From an uncultured Ruminiclostridium sp. (GTDB lineage: Bacteria; Bacillota; Clostridia; Oscillospirales; Ruminococcaceae), in contig CATLBH010000009.1 in NCBI GenBank assembly GCA_949878745.1, forward strand, positions 1 to 61,324: a stretch of 61,324 nucleotides of DNA, read 5' to 3'. Made by a program: the position numbers and the translations under genes. How positions within the stretch are numbered: the first letter of the stretch is position 1; every line of letters starts with the position of its first letter. Below the pieces are notes generated by a model. It had not been told where the DNA came from and did not search any database. It was given only the letters and a program-made list of their open reading frames with translations. Positions 61,292 through 61,324 of this stretch are shown piece by piece.

Positions 61292-61324
61292 ATGGAAAAA
61301 ACATCAAAAGAACTGCTTAAGGAA
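61292..61324 (+). CDS. Start of a gene cut off by the window end, possibly a transposase
   Basis: An ATG at 61292 with CTGAAAGGAAGTG upstream opens a frame of 11 codons, MEKTSKELLKE, to the window edge. About 70 bases before it lies TTTTGTGTAAAACAG, which resembles the terminal inverted repeat of IS256-type elements, and AAGCACTTCC pairs with GGAAGTGTTT across the leader. A transposase is therefore possible, but 11 residues do not prove it. Confidence 0.4.
   Translation, partial: MEKTSKELLKE

Overview
The window looks like a chromosomal contig from an anaerobic, spore-forming, Gram-positive member of the class Clostridia, probably a gut Oscillospiraceae/Ruminococcus-type organism. The evidence is a spoVACDE sporulation cluster, the Firmicutes S10-spc-alpha ribosomal order with a KOW protein between map and infA, strong TTGACA-17-TATAAT promoters with AGGAGG ribosome sites, S14 of the short zinc type, an S-box riboswitch in front of metK, and several surface proteins of gut-Clostridia type. 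Species cannot be fixed from the sequence.

Layout. 1-12.8 kb: a truncated surface protein of the choice-of-anchor A type, an SCP2-domain protein, a CD1247-like zinc-ribbon protein with efp, a broken P-loop kinase gene, rsmA, a large chemoreceptor, and an unusual minus-strand operon of a CheW-like protein, a clostripain-type lipoprotein protease and a LuxR-type response regulator. 12.8-24.5 kb: one 11.7-kb gene for a 3909-residue BspA-type leucine-rich-repeat surface protein built from about ten repeating modules. 24.7-31.4 kb: asnS, a GH2 beta-mannosidase and spoVACDE. 31.8-48.6 kb: the complete minus-strand S10-spc-alpha superoperon, rpsJ to rplQ, with secY, adk, map, infA and rpoA. 48.8-56.7 kb: two small exported proteins of unknown function, an ECF sigma factor with a DUF4367 membrane partner, a YunG-like protein, ispF, pheA, a PASTA-domain protein whose kinase domain has lost its catalytic residues, and a small hypothetical protein. 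56.7-61.3 kb: SAM riboswitch and metK, a YtrA-type GntR regulator with its ABC exporter, then dispersed repeats and the first 11 codons of a last gene, perhaps an insertion sequence.

Systems. The ribosomal superoperon supplies translation, secretion (secY), protein maturation (map) and transcription (rpoA) and is read from one strong promoter at about 48.64 kb. Many other genes have well-formed promoters with a 17-base spacer. The regulator of the ABC operon very probably represses itself, because an 11-bp inverted repeat overlaps its own -10 box.

The most notable unexplained structure is a family of small palindromic intergenic elements with ATACTAATC...GATTRGTAT ends, four loci in this window. 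One copy sits inside another, which shows that they are or were mobile. Other points of interest are the pseudokinase, a run of perfect hairpins between rplB and rpsS, the His/Cys linkers of the giant protein, the CheW-protease-regulator operon, and an otherwise intact kinase gene stopped by a single TAG although TAG is a genuine stop in rpsK here. No rRNA, tRNA or CRISPR array was seen.
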